Assembly (NCBI GenBank): GCA_013285705.1
Contig: JABDHA010000035.1
Span: 1 to 40,506, forward strand
From: Acidobacteriota bacterium
GTDB lineage: Bacteria; Acidobacteriota; Terriglobia; Terriglobales; Acidobacteriaceae
DNA: 40,506 nucleotides
Reading direction: 5' to 3'
Of the stretch, positions 8,197 through 15,277 are shown piece after piece (position 1 is the stretch's first letter; every line of letters starts with the position of its first letter). The notes beneath the pieces are model-generated. The model saw only the letters and a program-made list of their open reading frames with translations. It was not told the origin of the DNA and searched no databases. A program made the position numbers and the translations under genes.

Positions 8197-8730
8197 CTAC
8201 TGCTCGTCCAGTTTGCGCTCCCGCAAGCGCCCTTGCACATAAAAAACCAGGTATGCCACCACCAGAACATTCACCAGGGTCAAGACAACTTTCACCCAGG
8301 TTGGATGGCGCAGAATTTCATAGAACTCCCATGGCAGAAACGATGCGGTAAGAATCAGCGTGAAGTATTCTGCCCAGGTCTTTTCGAGCACCAGGCCCGT
8401 TCCTTCGATAAAATCCAGTCCCGCATAGCAGAAGATGGCAATGCTTATCCACTTCAGTCGGTGCGCATCGATGAGCGCTGCTTTGTCCAGGAGCAGGTTG
8501 ACGAATTTACTCTCCGGATCGAAATGCATGTCGATGACCCACCGCGTGAGCATATCTACGATATCGCGGTGCACCAGCTTCAGCGCGCCAATGCCGAGCA
8601 GGATAAATAACAGGCCCTTGAGCAGCTTGAAGCCGCCGATGACCATAAGCCACCGATCGTGCCGATGCCGCGTCTTCAATTTTGCTGTTTCCACGTTCTG
8701 CACTTCAGTTACGCACCCTGCTTCCATCAT
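8197..8730 (-). CDS. DUF2127-like integral membrane protein
   Basis: This is a predicted inner-membrane protein of unknown function that resembles the DUF2127 family. The sequence shows a short charged N-terminus (LKTRHRHDRWL), then hydrophobic segments including MVIGGFKLLKGLLFILLGIGAL, ISIAIFCYAGLDFIEGTGLVL, YFTLILTASFLPWEFYEIL and VVLTLVNVLVVAYLVFYVQ, so about four helices. The opening pattern (basic residues, then FKLLKG) and EGTGLVLEKTWAEYFT are typical of this group. The frame is open to a TTG nine codons upstream, and neither start has a clear ribosome binding site, so the start is uncertain. It stands alone, between the mraZ promoter region and dxs. Confidence 0.75.
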   Translation of the reverse strand: MMEAGCVTEVQNVETAKLKTRHRHDRWLMVIGGFKLLKGLLFILLGIGALKLVHRDIVDMLTRWVIDMHFDPESKFVNLLLDKAALIDAHRLKWISIAIFCYAGLDFIEGTGLVLEKTWAEYFTLILTASFLPWEFYEILRHPTWVKVVLTLVNVLVVAYLVFYVQGRLRERKLDEQ

Positions 8731-8869
8731 ACGTTTGTCAGATGCAGTGGTTCCCAATCATGCGTAACTCGTTGGGGATGTGAGGTGCGAGAACGCTGCG
8801 GGTTTTCAGATGATACCCCCGAGACCCTCAGAGCCGGGAGGTAACAACCGGGAAGACCGCTGATTCGAT

Positions 8870-10759
8870 TTATCGGACCATTGCTTTGGCGGGTAAGGTC
8901 CGTTTCAAGTAAGGCGCCAGTTTCTCCAGGGCGGCCTCTACGCTGATTCCGTAGCGGGCGCGCAGCTGCTCCACTTTGCCGTGCTCGATGAAGCGGTCAG
9001 GCCAGCCAATGCGCACCACTGGAACTTGGACCTGCATCTCGCTCAGCGCCTCAATCACCGCGCTGCCGAAGCCTCCCATCAGCACGTGATCTTCAAACGT
9101 GACGATCGCGCCGACGCGTTTTGCATAAGCAGCAAGCATATCCCGATCCAGAGGCTTCACGAATCGCGGATTGATGACTGCAGCCGAATAGCCCTGCTGC
9201 TCGAGTTTCTCTGCCAGCTCATTTGCCATAGGCAGCAATCCGCCCAGTCCAAAGATGGCAACATCGTCGCCATCGGTAATGACTTCCGCTTTTCCAATCG
9301 GCAACGCGACCGGATGCTCCTTCACCGGCGTACCGGGGCCCGTGCCGCGCGGATACCGCACGGCGCTTGGACCGTTGTGCAGCATGGCGGTATAAAGCAT
9401 GTCCGAGAGTTCGTCTTCGTCCTTCGGCACCATGTGAATGATGTTCGGAATGCCGCGCAGGTAGCTGATGTCGAAGAGTCCGTGGTGCGTCGCGCCATCG
9501 TCGCCGCTCAACCCGCCGCGATCCATGCAAAAGACAACGGGAAGGTTCTGCAGACACACGTCATGCACGATGGGATCGAAGGCGCGTTGCAGAAATGTCG
9601 AATAGATGGCACAGAACGGCTTGTAGCCGCGTGTCGCCATGCCTGCGGCAAAGATCACGGCATGCTCTTCGGCAATGCCAACGTCAAAATATTTTTTGGG
9701 ATGATGCGGACGGAAGAGATCGAGCGCCGTGCCGTTCGGCATCGCGGCGGTAATCGCGACAACCTTATCATTCTCATCCGCCAGCTTTACCAGTGTGTTC
9801 GCAAATACTTCGGAATACGTCTGCTGCCCGACCGCTTTCGTCTCACCCGTCTCCGGATCGTACGGTCCCAGGCCGTGAAACTTCTTCTGCTTGTCGAGCG
9901 CCGGCTGAAAGCCGCGCCCCTTCTGCGTAATGGCATGCAGGAGTACGGGCTTGTCCTGCGTTTTCAGAAACTGAAAGGTGTTGATCAGCAACCCAATGTT
10001 GTGCCCGTCAAGCGGCCCGTAGTACGTCAAGCCAAATTCTTCAAAGAAGACCGATGGCCACAGCAGACCCTTTGCCGCTTCTTCCGCACGCCGGACGACA
10101 TTGATCGCCGTCTTCCCGCCAAAACGTTCGAGCAGACGCGATGCGCTGTCGTGCAGGTGCGTTACATGTTCGTTGGTGACGATCTTATGCAGGTAACGCG
10201 CAATCGCGCCCACATTGCGGTCAATCGACCATTCGTTGTCGTTCAGCACCACGATCAGCCGCTTCGTCTGATCGGCGATATTGTTCAGCGCCTCGAAGGA
10301 AATGCCGTTCGTGAACGCTGCATCCCCGGCCAGCGCGACGACATGCTCCTTGCCCCCGGCGAGGTCGCGCGCCACGGCCATGCCCAGCGCTGCAGAGAGC
10401 GCCGTGCCAGCGTGCCCGGCGCCGTAGATATCATGCTCGCTCTCAGTGCGCAGCATGAAGCCATTCAGGCCACCCGGCTGCCGGATGGTTCCAAAACGCT
10501 CGCGCCGCCCGGTAAGCAATTTGTGAATATAGGCCTGATGGCTGACATCGAAGACAAACTTGTCCGCCGGCGTGTCAAAGACGTAGTGCATGGCCAGCGT
10601 GAGTTCGACTACGCCCAGGTTTGGCCCCAGATGGCCGCCTGTTCTTGAGAGTGTTTGAATCAGGCTCTCACGGATTTCCTGAGCCAGCGATTCGAGCTCG
10701 GCTACTGAGAGCTTTTTGATGTCGGCCGGCGAGTGGATCGTGTCGAGTAAATGTCCCAT
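8870..10759 (-). CDS. dxs: 1-deoxy-D-xylulose-5-phosphate synthase (divergent type)
   Basis: DXS condenses pyruvate and glyceraldehyde-3-phosphate using thiamine diphosphate, the entry step of the MEP isoprenoid pathway. The 629-residue length and overall layout match DXS: MGHLLDTIHSPADIKKLS at the start, the catalytic-histidine region DVSHQAYIHKLLTGRR (H74), a TPP/Mg motif from GDAAFT (145-150) to NDN (173-175), YGPLDGHN, GIAEEHAV with catalytic E364, YSTFLQRAFD, and DRGGLSGDDGATHHG. Several usually conserved spots differ: the TPP motif begins GDA instead of GDG, and the GTGHSSTS segment reads GAGHAGTA. This variant pattern is one I associate with Acidobacteria and Verrucomicrobia-like DXS. 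Catalytic residues are kept, so activity is expected. It is a single gene with its own leader. Confidence 0.92.
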   Translation of the reverse strand: MGHLLDTIHSPADIKKLSVAELESLAQEIRESLIQTLSRTGGHLGPNLGVVELTLAMHYVFDTPADKFVFDVSHQAYIHKLLTGRRERFGTIRQPGGLNGFMLRTESEHDIYGAGHAGTALSAALGMAVARDLAGGKEHVVALAGDAAFTNGISFEALNNIADQTKRLIVVLNDNEWSIDRNVGAIARYLHKIVTNEHVTHLHDSASRLLERFGGKTAINVVRRAEEAAKGLLWPSVFFEEFGLTYYGPLDGHNIGLLINTFQFLKTQDKPVLLHAITQKGRGFQPALDKQKKFHGLGPYDPETGETKAVGQQTYSEVFANTLVKLADENDKVVAITAAMPNGTALDLFRPHHPKKYFDVGIAEEHAVIFAAGMATRGYKPFCAIYSTFLQRAFDPIVHDVCLQNLPVVFCMDRGGLSGDDGATHHGLFDISYLRGIPNIIHMVPKDEDELSDMLYTAMLHNGPSAVRYPRGTGPGTPVKEHPVALPIGKAEVITDGDDVAIFGLGGLLPMANELAEKLEQQGYSAAVINPRFVKPLDRDMLAAYAKRVGAIVTFEDHVLMGGFGSAVIEALSEMQVQVPVVRIGWPDRFIEHGKVEQLRARYGISVEAALEKLAPYLKRTLPAKAMVR

Positions 10760-10772
10760 TCAATGATAAGAA

Positions 10773-10800
10773 CGCCCATTCCTATAAACGCAAATGGGCG
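10773..10800 (-). promoter_or_regulatory. Hairpin directly upstream of the dxs start
   Basis: Arms CGCCCATT (10773-10780) and AATGGGCG (10793-10800) pair perfectly over 8 bases around a 12-base loop. The hairpin ends 14 bases before the dxs ATG, and no Shine-Dalgarno sequence lies in the remaining stretch. A role in translation or mRNA stability is possible but not shown. Confidence 0.5.
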
Positions 10801-10825
10801 GAACCTGTTGCCCTATCCAACCATC

Positions 10826-10849
10826 AAAAAAAGACCCCGTAAAGGGCCT
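10826..10849 (-). terminator. Intrinsic terminator between the symporter gene and dxs
   Basis: On the minus strand AGGCCC pairs with GGGTCT around a short loop, followed directly by a run of seven T. It may end the upstream symporter transcript. Because a promoter candidate lies between it and that gene, it could equally be an attenuator in the dxs leader or the end of a small RNA. Confidence 0.6.
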
Positions 10850-10886
10850 CGTACCGGGGGAGCAAAGGTTATTCCTCTGAAATGTA

Positions 10887-10895
10887 AGTATACCA
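10887..10895 (-). promoter_or_regulatory. Candidate extended -10 promoter for dxs or a small RNA
   Basis: The minus strand reads TGGTATACT, an extended -10 element (TGn plus TATACT). No good -35 box lies 16-18 bases upstream, which extended -10 promoters can tolerate. The predicted start site near 10880 would give a dxs leader of about 120 bases. Confidence 0.35.
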
Positions 10896-10934
10896 AGTTT
10901 GAACCGCAGAGAGGGATATATGCCGTTCTGAGGG

Positions 10935-11060
10935 AATAAATTCAGTCACTTCCGCTTCTCCGCGCTCTCTGTGTTCGGAGCCTGCCCTGAGTGAAGCCGA
11001 AGGGTAGTGAAAGATATTTCTCTGCGGACCTCCGCATAGGCTCCGCGTTCTCCGCGGCTA
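10935..11060. repeat. Degenerate intergenic repeats (CGCGGAGAA type and CCCTGAG...GAAGGG)
   Basis: The region contains several short near-copies of a CTCCGCG/TTCTCTGCGG-type text and one CCCTGAGTGAAGCCGAAGGG unit (10985-11004), nearly the same as the unit at 27547-27566. It has no coding signal and looks like accumulated intergenic repeats. Confidence 0.5.
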
Positions 11061-11071
11061 GGCTTTCCCAA

Positions 11072-12508
11072 CTATTCCGTAATCGCGGCAAGCGCCTCAA
11101 CCGCCGGAGCCTCTTTGCGAAATTCTCCCTCCCATTGCGCCACCACCGCCGACGCAAGACAATTCCCCACTACGTTGACCGTCGTCCGCCCCATGTCCAT
11201 CAACGCATCAATGCCAAGAATCAGAAAGATCGGCTCCTCTGGCAGATGGAAAACCGACGACGTGGCCAGCAGAACCACCAGCACAGCGCGCGGCACGCCA
11301 GCCACTCCTTTGCTGGTGAGCATCAACACACCCAGCATAAAGAGCTGCTGCTTCCAGCCAAGATGCATCCCCGCCGCCTGCGCGACAAAAATCGAGGCAA
11401 TCGCCAGATACAAAGCTGACCCGGCAAGATTGAAGCTGTATCCCGTGGGAATGACGAAGCCGACGATCTTGCGTGGAACGCCGAAGGCTTCCATTGCCTC
11501 CATGGCACGCGGCAGCGCCGCCTCCGATGTGCTGGTCGCAAAAGCAATCGTCGCAGGTTCAGCAATGGCGGAAAGAAATCCGCGCAGCGGCACGCGCGCG
11601 AGCAACGCCGCAGGCAACATGGCGAGCAACGCAAAGGCAATGAGCGACACGTACAGCGTCACCAGCAGCTTGGCCAGATTCGCCATCACGCCCAATCCCG
11701 AGTGCGCCACGGTATACGCAAGCGCAGCACCTACGCCAATCGGAGCAAGGTACATCACGATGTTGGTGAAGGCAAACATCGTCTGCGTCAACGATTCGGC
11801 GACGCGCAGCATTGGCGCTTTATGCTCTTCGCGCAATCGGCCCAGCGCCAACCCAAAAATCAATGCAAAAACGGCCACCTGCAAAATCTGGTCGTCAGCG
11901 ATTGACTTAGCAAGATTTTCCGGAAAGACATGCAGCAGAAATTGCTGCCAGGAAAGGCCAGAGTCAGGCTGAGGTCCTGTCTGCACGCGTATCTCGCTGT
12001 GCGCGGTCACAGGTTGAGCAGCAGTCGCCAAGCCGGTTCCAGCTTTCGACACATTGATCGCTACCAGACCGATCACCAGCGCGATGGTGGTCAGCACCTC
12101 AAAATAAATCAGCGACTTCAAGCCAAGCCGGCCGACGCTGCGCATCTCTCCATGTCCGGCAATGCCCGTGATCAGAGTGCCCAGAATCAAAGGCGCAACG
12201 ATTGTCTTAATCAGCCGCAGAAAAATATCGCTGAAGACGCGCGTCTGTATCGCCACATGCGGTGCATCCAGACCCAGTTCCACGCCTGCAAGCATTCCCC
12301 AGATGATCCAGACTGTCAGCGACCTTCGCCGGAAAGCAAAGACTGTGAACAACGCCAGCGCAATCAGACGCACCGGCATCGCTGCGCCCACAAACTGAGG
12401 TCGCAACGCCTGCAATGCCACTCCCGCGGCATAGATGGCTGCGCCGGCCAGGCCGAGCCATGGCAGGCCCCGGCGATTCACGCTTGCAGTGGATTCCATA
12501 GTGGTCAT
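11072..12508 (-). CDS. Dicarboxylate/amino acid:cation symporter (DAACS, GltP/DctA type)
   Basis: This is an inner-membrane secondary transporter of the glutamate/C4-dicarboxylate family. The 478 residues begin with two extra hydrophobic segments (about 15-35 and 43-60) before the family core. Core signatures are DIFLRLIKTIVAPLILGTLI, ATSTSEAALPRAME (324-337, hairpin HP1), PTGYSFNLAGSALYLA (354-369, TM7), SKGVAGVPRAVLVVL (HP2) and DMGRTTVNVVGN (438-449, TM8). The substrate arginine (R441) and N445 are kept. GYSFNL and VGN resemble DctA. The Asp that in GltPh contributes to a sodium site in the NxDGT motif is alanine here (A362), so the coupling ion is unclear and the substrate cannot be stated. 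It stands alone, divergent from the NTF2-like gene. Confidence 0.88.
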   Translation of the reverse strand: MTTMESTASVNRRGLPWLGLAGAAIYAAGVALQALRPQFVGAAMPVRLIALALFTVFAFRRRSLTVWIIWGMLAGVELGLDAPHVAIQTRVFSDIFLRLIKTIVAPLILGTLITGIAGHGEMRSVGRLGLKSLIYFEVLTTIALVIGLVAINVSKAGTGLATAAQPVTAHSEIRVQTGPQPDSGLSWQQFLLHVFPENLAKSIADDQILQVAVFALIFGLALGRLREEHKAPMLRVAESLTQTMFAFTNIVMYLAPIGVGAALAYTVAHSGLGVMANLAKLLVTLYVSLIAFALLAMLPAALLARVPLRGFLSAIAEPATIAFATSTSEAALPRAMEAMEAFGVPRKIVGFVIPTGYSFNLAGSALYLAIASIFVAQAAGMHLGWKQQLFMLGVLMLTSKGVAGVPRAVLVVLLATSSVFHLPEEPIFLILGIDALMDMGRTTVNVVGNCLASAVVAQWEGEFRKEAPAVEALAAITE

Positions 12509-12575
12509 TTCAACGATAGGGCACCGCTGCTAGCATAAAGCCTGCCAGCTTCTTTCGAAGCCGCGAGGTTTAGGA

Positions 12576-13127
12576 ATGCGACTCTTCGCCCTGCCTGTTT
12601 CACTTGCCGGCCTGCTTCTCTGTGCATCTGCATCCGCGCAGCAACTGCAACTCGATCCGCTGACCAAGCCATCTCCCACGGCAAACATGTCCAGCGCCTT
12701 GAGCGATCCAACACTCTCACCGGGCGTGGCCTTTCTTTTTCAGCTCGAAGCCCAGTTCGCCCGGGACACCGCAAAAGGAGGCGGCAAAGCCTTCGCGTCA
12801 TGGTTCGCAGACGACGGGGTCAGTCTTGGCAATAAGCAAGCACCGGTGCTGGGACATTCGGCCATCGCATCGCAAACGACGTGGACGCCCGATCAGTATC
12901 AATTGCTCTGGACGCCGCAGGGCGGCCAGATGTCTCCAGCAGGCGACATGGGCTACACCTGGGGCCACTACGAAGGCCACGCAAAAGACAAGAACGGCAA
13001 CGCAGTCACGACCAGCGGCCGCTACATGACCATCTGGAGAAAGCAGCCCGACGGTCAATGGAAAGTCATCCTTGACTCGAGCAGCGAAGAACCACCCAAC
13101 GCTGGCGATTGCTGCAAAGTGCCTTAG
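12576..13127 (+). CDS. Secreted NTF2-like (DUF4440/SnoaL-like) protein
   Basis: The 183-residue product has a clear signal peptide (MRLFALPVSLAGLLLCASASAQ), so it is exported. The mature part resembles the DUF4440 branch of the NTF2-like fold: an alpha-helical start (FLFQLEAQFARDTAKGGGKAFASWFADDGV), then beta strands with GDMGYTWGHYEGH, GRYMTIWRKQPDGQWKVILDSSSEEP. The RYxTIWRKQPDGxWKV pattern is typical. Members are often of unknown role; some bind small ligands or act as enzymes, and nothing here identifies a substrate. The ATG has GAGG seven bases upstream. Its last four bases overlap the end of the convergent epimerase-like gene. Confidence 0.8.
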   Translation: MRLFALPVSLAGLLLCASASAQQLQLDPLTKPSPTANMSSALSDPTLSPGVAFLFQLEAQFARDTAKGGGKAFASWFADDGVSLGNKQAPVLGHSAIASQTTWTPDQYQLLWTPQGGQMSPAGDMGYTWGHYEGHAKDKNGNAVTTSGRYMTIWRKQPDGQWKVILDSSSEEPPNAGDCCKVP

Positions 13128-14083
13128 CCATTGTTCCGTTGCCCCTTCCAGAGCAGCACCAGATTGCGTGCTGCTTCTTGCCACTCAGGAAACTGAAAAC
13201 GAAACCCTGCCTGCAGCAACTTTCCCGGAACAACTCGACGACTTTTCAGCACCAACTCAGTTTCCGTCCGCAAAACCAGCGCTCCCACTTCGAGCATCCA
13301 GCGCGAGGAGGGTAGTCCAAACGAAATGTCATATGCCTTGCGAAGATCGTTCATGAATTCGCAATTTGGCAGAGGGTTCGGAGCCGCGAGATTCACCGGG
13401 CCTTCAAAACGCACGTCGGCCAGCAGATACTCGATGGCCGCGACAAAATCTGCCTCATGAATCCACGAAACAAACTGCCTGCCGCTTCCCTGCTTTCCTC
13501 CCAGCCCTTTGCGCACCAGTCCCAGCAATATGTCAAAGACACCTCCACGGTCGGGGCTCATCGTCATGGCGCTCCGCAATGCGATTTTGCGCGTTCCCGG
13601 TGTGAGAGCCTCGATAAAAGCCTCTTCCCAGCGGCGGGCCACATCCATACTGAAGCGCCACGTCTCAGGAACATCCATCTCATCTCCTCCAAGCTCGCCC
13701 GTTTGCTCGTCCATATCACGGTCCAAAGCATGGCGATAAATGGTTGCCGTGCTCGCATTCATCCAAACGCGCCGCGTCTTTTCCGCCCGCGCAATGGCCT
13801 CTCTCAAAATGCGCGTTGTGTCTATCCGTGAAGCAAGAATTGCATGGCGATTCCGTGCATGGTAGCGGCAGTTCACACTTCGTCCGCAAAGGTTCACAAC
13901 CAGATCGGCGCCCTCAAGCTCCCTCGTCCAATCTCCAAGAATACAGCCATCCCACTGGATCAAACCGTTGCCGGAAACAGGATTCCGCGTCAGTACGATC
14001 ACCTTGTCGCCCAAAGCAGCAAAATATTTCCTCAAGAGATTCCCAACCTGGCCGCTGCCGCCCGCAAGAACAATTTTCCTCAT
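13124..14083 (-). CDS. TIGR01777-family epimerase-like short-chain dehydrogenase (SDR39U1/YfcH type)
   Basis: This 319-residue protein is an atypical extended SDR of unknown substrate. The NAD(P)-binding motif is at the amino terminus (MRKIVLAGGSGQVGNLLRKYF, GxxGxxG), followed by VVNLCGRSVNCRYHARNRHAI and RIDTTRILREAI, both typical of the YfcH/TIGR01777 group. WMNASTATIYRH holds the active-site region, and the canonical catalytic Tyr-x3-Lys is not obvious, as in many members. The C-terminal part matches the small domain usual for the group (VLRTETELVLKSRRVVPGKLLQAGFRFQFPEW). Its ATG overlaps the stop of the TetR gene by four bases, so it is the last gene of a three-gene operon controlled by that regulator. 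Confidence 0.88.
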   Translation of the reverse strand: MRKIVLAGGSGQVGNLLRKYFAALGDKVIVLTRNPVSGNGLIQWDGCILGDWTRELEGADLVVNLCGRSVNCRYHARNRHAILASRIDTTRILREAIARAEKTRRVWMNASTATIYRHALDRDMDEQTGELGGDEMDVPETWRFSMDVARRWEEAFIEALTPGTRKIALRSAMTMSPDRGGVFDILLGLVRKGLGGKQGSGRQFVSWIHEADFVAAIEYLLADVRFEGPVNLAAPNPLPNCEFMNDLRKAYDISFGLPSSRWMLEVGALVLRTETELVLKSRRVVPGKLLQAGFRFQFPEWQEAARNLVLLWKGQRNNG

Positions 14084-14751
14084 TCGTCCTCTTCTCCATA
14101 GACCGTTTCCAGGAGATCGACGACCAGCTTTCTAATAGGCTTGAAAAGCGGAACAGATGCCAATCGAATCAGTCCAACGACGATCGAGAGGCTCTTGTCG
14201 AGGAGCAATTGTGTGCGCCTTTGGCCTTTGGAGCGATCGTAGACCCAATAAAGAAGAAGTCCCATTTCATACATCCATAGAACTCTTGGCATAAAAGGCT
14301 TAAGGTCTGTCGTGATCTTCTGCTGCGAGCCTTCCAGAACATCCGAAAAAAAATGGACCTCCTGCTCGCGAATGCTCTCTGTCTCTAAGCTGAAGGGCGA
14401 AAGAGGGTGCCTGGGGTCGATATGCGCAGACAAAGCTCCAAGGAGAGAGCGGTTGGGAGAAAAATATTCAAATTTCATCTCGATAAGGGCTCGCAGACGT
14501 TTTTCAAGCGAGGTAGAACGGCTTAAACGCGCGCGAATCTCAGGCTCCATCTCCCTTTGCGCACGCTCGTAAAACGCCATGACCAGAGCATGCTTTGAAT
14601 CGTAGTAATAGTAGGCACCCCCCAAAGCAACTCTGGCTTCCGATGCGATCTCGCGCATCGTCGTTTCTTCGAAACCATTTTTTCTGAAAAGGCCCAGGGC
14701 TGTATCAAGGATCAGGCCCCGGGTCTCTTCCGACTTAGCTTTTGCTTTCAT
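14080..14751 (-). CDS. TetR/AcrR-family transcriptional regulator
   Basis: The 223-residue product has the TetR N-terminal DNA-binding domain at about residues 8-56: ETRGLILDTALGLFRKNGFEETTMREIASEARVALGGAYYYYDSKHALV. The C-terminal ligand domain (about 60-223) is not diagnostic, although SPFSLETESIREQEVHFFSDVLEGS is distinctive. The gene overlaps both neighbours by four bases: the small membrane protein upstream and the epimerase-like gene downstream. The two palindromes before the operon (15150-15161 and 15204-15215) are the obvious candidate operators, implying autorepression. The ligand is unknown. Confidence 0.93.
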   Translation of the reverse strand: MKAKAKSEETRGLILDTALGLFRKNGFEETTMREIASEARVALGGAYYYYDSKHALVMAFYERAQREMEPEIRARLSRSTSLEKRLRALIEMKFEYFSPNRSLLGALSAHIDPRHPLSPFSLETESIREQEVHFFSDVLEGSQQKITTDLKPFMPRVLWMYEMGLLLYWVYDRSKGQRRTQLLLDKSLSIVVGLIRLASVPLFKPIRKLVVDLLETVYGEEDE

Positions 14752-15122
14752 ATCAGTTCCGTGGCTCGGGCAATGCGCGGCGCTTGATTGCGCTGACGCA
14801 TGCGGTGGAAGACAAAGATGTTGAAGAAATGCATGGCGCCAAGGATAAGAAGAACCCAGCCTATCTTCTGGCTTTCCAGTTCAATGGCATCCCGCAGTGT
14901 GAGCAGGGCCGCTCCTGTCCGCAAGGCAAGGGCGACATATCCAAGATTCACCAGGTAAAACCCTACCACCAGCAGGTGATTCACAGAATCTGCTAGTTCC
15001 GCATTCCCCTGAAAAGCTTCCACAAGGAAGACACGTCCATTTTTATGCAGCGTCCGGGCTACCCAGACCGTAACCAATAGGCTGATCGCAAGATACACGG
15101 CATAGCTTCCAACAATGTACAT
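14748..15122 (-). CDS. Small integral membrane protein, unknown function
   Basis: The start is placed at the ATG giving MYIVGSYAVYLAISLLVT (124 residues), because GGAGG lies eight bases upstream. An ATG seven codons earlier has no ribosome binding site and sits close to the operator. The protein has about three hydrophobic segments (YAVYLAISLLVTVWVA, LLVVGFYLVNLGYVALAL, IGWVLLILGAMHFFNIFVF) and a basic C-terminal tail (HRMRQRNQ). I do not recognise a function. It is the first gene of an operon with a TetR regulator and an epimerase-like SDR, all linked by ATGA overlaps, so it is probably part of the regulated response. Confidence 0.75.
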   Translation of the reverse strand: MYIVGSYAVYLAISLLVTVWVARTLHKNGRVFLVEAFQGNAELADSVNHLLVVGFYLVNLGYVALALRTGAALLTLRDAIELESQKIGWVLLILGAMHFFNIFVFHRMRQRNQAPRIARATELI

Positions 15123-15149
15123 AGAGAAAACCTCCGCATCCATCGAATT

Positions 15150-15161
15150 TGAACATGTTCA
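15150..15161. promoter_or_regulatory. Palindromic operator 1 of the TetR operon
   Basis: TGAACATGTTCA is a perfect 12-base palindrome, 28 bases upstream of the chosen start of the operon's first gene. The surrounding 16 bases (TTTGAACATGTTCAGT) recur with one change at 15202-15217. This is the pattern expected for a TetR-family site. Confidence 0.7.
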
Positions 15162-15203
15162 GTATTAAGATGCCTTAGTTTCTTCTGTGACGCAAGATAT
15201 TTT

Positions 15204-15215
15204 TGAACACGTTCA
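15204..15215. promoter_or_regulatory. Palindromic operator 2 of the TetR operon, overlapping a possible -35 box
   Basis: TGAACACGTTCA shares the arms TGAAC/GTTCA with operator 1; the centres are 54 bases apart. On the minus strand it is preceded by TTGACT, a possible -35 hexamer that overlaps the palindrome by one or two bases. A bound repressor would block it. The matching -10 is not clear. Confidence 0.65.
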
Positions 15216-15224
15216 GTCAATAGG

Positions 15225-15254
15225 CAAAAAGAAAGCCCGGTCATGACCGGGCTT
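15225..15254 (-). terminator. Intrinsic terminator of acs
   Basis: A perfect 22-base palindrome (15233-15254; half site AAGCCCGGTCA) is followed on the minus strand by TTCTTTTT. It lies 24 bases after the acs stop codon and a few bases before the promoter and operator of the next operon, cleanly separating the two units. Confidence 0.9.
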
Positions 15255-15277
15255 CGAATCTGCTTCTCCGAAAGGCG

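Larger units (their letters stand above)
10760..11071. other. Intergenic region with dxs leader and repeat debris
   Basis: Reading on the minus strand from the symporter stop towards dxs, this region holds repeat-like DNA (about 10935-11060), a candidate extended -10 promoter (10887-10895), a terminator-like hairpin with a T-run (10826-10849) and a second hairpin just before the dxs start (10773-10800). No coding gene was seen. Confidence 0.55.

Noticed and set aside
8981-10648. Long open frame on the plus strand opposite dxs (555 codons)
   Set aside because: It mirrors the strongly supported dxs gene, has no recognisable motif and an amino acid composition typical of antisense frames in GC-rich genes.
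10760-10895. TPP riboswitch upstream of dxs
   Set aside because: The conserved CTGAGA and ACCTGATC-like segments are absent from the leader.
15150-15215. LexA (SOS) boxes
   Set aside because: Gram-positive type LexA boxes have GAAC and GTTC four bases apart; here the spacing is two, and the adjacent TetR gene is a better explanation.
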